From NCBI GenBank assembly GCA_013433145.1, contig CM024190.1, positions 6,031,620 through 6,095,619 of the forward strand: 64,000 nt of DNA, written 5' to 3'. Position numbers and translations under genes: made by a program. Position 1 is the stretch's first letter, and the number at the start of each line of letters is the position of its first letter. The notes under the pieces are model-generated. The model was not told the origin of the DNA and made no database searches. It was given only the letters and a program-made list of their open reading frames with translations. This document shows, in pieces, positions 64,000 through 64,000 of this stretch. This stretch comes from Ascaris suum. Taxonomy: Eukaryota; Nematoda; Chromadorea; Rhabditida; Ascarididae.

Positions 64000-64000
64000 T

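Larger units (their letters stand above)
58193..64000 (+). other. lim-9 intron 5, open-ended (at least 5.8 kb)
   Basis: It begins with the donor GTGAGT. No exon carrying the expected LIM2-LIM6 cysteine and histidine spacing is visible to the window end, so this is a long intron. It contains a (CT)n run (58979-58994), G and C homopolymers, and two candidate unrelated exons at 60050 and 63086. If those exons are real, they belong to nested genes or the intron call is wrong. Confidence 0.6.

Overview
This is a gene-poor stretch of eukaryotic DNA, about 37-40% GC by eye, with long introns, many simple repeats and no prokaryotic signatures. It is most consistent with a parasitic nematode (strongylid- or ascarid-like). 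The reasons are T-rich TTTCAG-type 3' splice sites, introns of 0.3 to more than 5 kb, very long (TA)n tracts, and a gene whose predicted protein closely fits the nematode LIM-9/Limpet family. The first exon of that gene has its ATG 5 nt after a TTTCAG acceptor, as expected of a spliced-leader addition site. The species call is inference.

The only securely identified gene is on the + strand from 52306 to 58192: five exons encoding the PET domain, a complete first LIM zinc finger and the first cysteines of LIM2 (183 residues in the window). The exon phases match exactly. The remaining LIM domains must lie beyond the right edge, so the last intron is at least 5.8 kb long. The first intron carries about 1.1 kb of coding-looking but frame-broken sequence on the opposite strand.

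The other 52 kb contain no recognisable complete gene. Several short segments look like individual exons because an open frame is bounded by good splice sites or by a stop and a polyadenylation signal. They include a possible GCN5/PCAF N-terminal exon (14744-14874, +), a possible two-exon 3' end of a membrane protein with an AATAAA signal (33154-33797, +), and unidentified candidate exons at 4284-4447 (-), 7034-7153 (+), 8889-9020 (-), 21540-21765 (+), 51607-51711 (-), 60050-60141 (+) and 63086-63242 (+). These are low to moderate confidence. Open frames arise easily in the GC-richer patches, often on both strands, and no homology search was possible.

Region by region: 0-5 kb has a degenerate 31-bp minisatellite, a TC/C tract and one candidate exon. 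5-22 kb has scattered candidate exons and three pure TA tracts of 87-142 bp. 22-28 kb has GC-rich patches and a probable coding relic. 28-46 kb is mostly anonymous, with the candidate gene end at 33 kb, the longest ORF (257 aa, -) at 39.2-40.0 kb and a GC-rich hairpin-bearing block at 45.1-45.4 kb. 46-52 kb is strongly AT-rich and lies directly upstream of the LIM gene. 52-64 kb is the LIM gene and its introns.
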